Shown one piece after another: positions 6,594 through 7,062 of a stretch of DNA of 7,062 bases. The stretch covers positions 5,807 to 12,868 of the forward strand of contig JAESRR010000199.1 of the NCBI GenBank assembly GCA_016764535.1, written 5' to 3'. The notes beneath the pieces were generated by a model, which saw only the letters and a list, made by a program, of their open reading frames with translations, had not been told where the DNA came from and ran no database searches. Source of the DNA: Cohaesibacteraceae bacterium (GTDB taxonomy: Bacteria; Pseudomonadota; Alphaproteobacteria; Rhizobiales; Cohaesibacteraceae). Each line of letters starts with the position of its first letter. The stretch's first letter is position 1. The position numbers were made by a program, and so were the translations under genes.

Positions 6594-6620
6594 TGCGGGC
6601 GCGGTCAAATTGCGCCCGCA
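6594..6620 (+). other. Perfect 9-bp GC-rich hairpin between the amidohydrolase and methyltransferase genes
   Basis: TGCGGGCGC at 6594-6602 pairs perfectly with GCGCCCGCA at 6612-6620 around a nine-base loop. It starts 19 bases after the amidohydrolase stop and ends 25 bases before the next GTG start. There is no run of T after it, so it does not look like a standard intrinsic terminator on either strand. It may protect the 3' end of the upstream message, act as a weak or factor-dependent terminator, or affect translation of the next gene. Confidence 0.6.
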
Positions 6621-6644
6621 TAACAGGATGACAGGAATTATTTC

Positions 6645-7062
6645 GTGACATCAGTGCTGAACGGTTATCGCGACGCATCATCTGAACTCATCCCGCGGTA
6701 TGAAGCTATATCTTCCTCCGATCTCTACGCCCATGTCTCCCGATATTTTCCAACGGCCCCTTCACAAATTATCGATATCGGTGCTGGAACCGGTCGCGAT
6801 GCTGCATGGTTTGCGACCCAGGGGCACCAGGTGCTGGCGGTCGAGCCTGTCGCTGAATTTCGCGAGACAGGCAAGAGATTGCATCCCGCTCAAAATATTA
6901 AATGGCTTGATGACGAACTACCAAAATTGCCCAAATCCGTGGCACGCGGACAATCATTTGATCTGGTGCTTCTAGGTGCGGTCTGGCATCACCTTGACCC
7001 GGAACATCGACAATCTGCAATGCCCGTTCTCCGGACACTCATCGACAACAACGGCACATTGA
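6645..7062 (+). CDS. Class I SAM-dependent methyltransferase, N-terminal 139 residues (cut by window edge)
   Basis: The frame starts at GTG 6645 and runs off the window end after 139 codons and one base. AGGA at 6633-6636 lies eight bases upstream, and an in-frame TAA at 6621-6623 rules out longer starts. The SAM-binding motif I is clear: IIDIGAGTGRDAAWFA (42-57), with an acidic residue at the end of the second strand in VLAVEP (63-68, E67). FDLVLLGAVWHHLDP (105-119) resembles the later motif of small-molecule methyltransferases of the Methyltransf_11/25 type. The methyl acceptor cannot be told; the substrate-binding part is beyond the window. The gene is 69 bases after the amidohydrolase on the same strand, separated by a hairpin, so co-transcription is possible but a role in the same pathway is unproven. 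Confidence 0.85.
   Translation, partial: MTSVLNGYRDASSELIPRYEAISSSDLYAHVSRYFPTAPSQIIDIGAGTGRDAAWFATQGHQVLAVEPVAEFRETGKRLHPAQNIKWLDDELPKLPKSVARGQSFDLVLLGAVWHHLDPEHRQSAMPVLRTLIDNNGTL

Noticed and set aside
6700..6975. Forward 91-codon open frame inside the methyltransferase region
   Set aside because: The frame starting at GTG 6645 carries the SAM-binding motif and covers the same bases, so this is an out-of-frame shadow.

Overview
The window most likely comes from an alphaproteobacterium with moderate GC content, perhaps a marine member of the Rhodobacterales or Hyphomicrobiales. This rests on gene style only (a TRAP transporter operon, UPF0317/DUF1445 and DUF2848 genes, many GTG starts) and is an inference. 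No RNA gene, insertion sequence, CRISPR array or phage gene was seen.

Left part (1-4189, minus strand): a tight five-gene operon. Read from 4189 downwards, it encodes a UPF0317/DUF1445 protein (YcsI/D-glutamate cyclase-like), a TRAP solute-binding protein (DctP type), a small TRAP membrane subunit (DctQ), a large TRAP membrane subunit (DctM) and a DUF2848 protein cut by the window edge. Junctions are a 1-nt gap, a 17-nt gap, a 4-nt overlap and a 1-nt overlap, so the five genes are almost certainly co-transcribed and partly translationally coupled.

Middle (4190-4683): about 490 bases between divergent transcription units. It holds a possible small minus-strand ORF of 66 codons, a second open frame beside it that may be the other half of a frameshifted gene, two exact TTGATCAA palindromes that could be operators, and a possible promoter for the rightward genes.

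Right part (4684-7062, plus strand): a LysE/RhtB-family amino-acid exporter, a complete M20D amidohydrolase of the hippurate hydrolase/N-acyl amino acid hydrolase type, and the first 139 codons of a class I SAM-dependent methyltransferase. A perfect 9-bp hairpin lies between the last two.

Working model (inference): the TRAP system imports an organic-acid-like solute, perhaps an N-acylated, cyclised or D-configured amino acid. The DUF1445, DUF2848 and M20D enzymes would process it, and the LysE-type protein would export surplus amino acid. The substrate cannot be read from the sequence. The methyltransferase may be unrelated.
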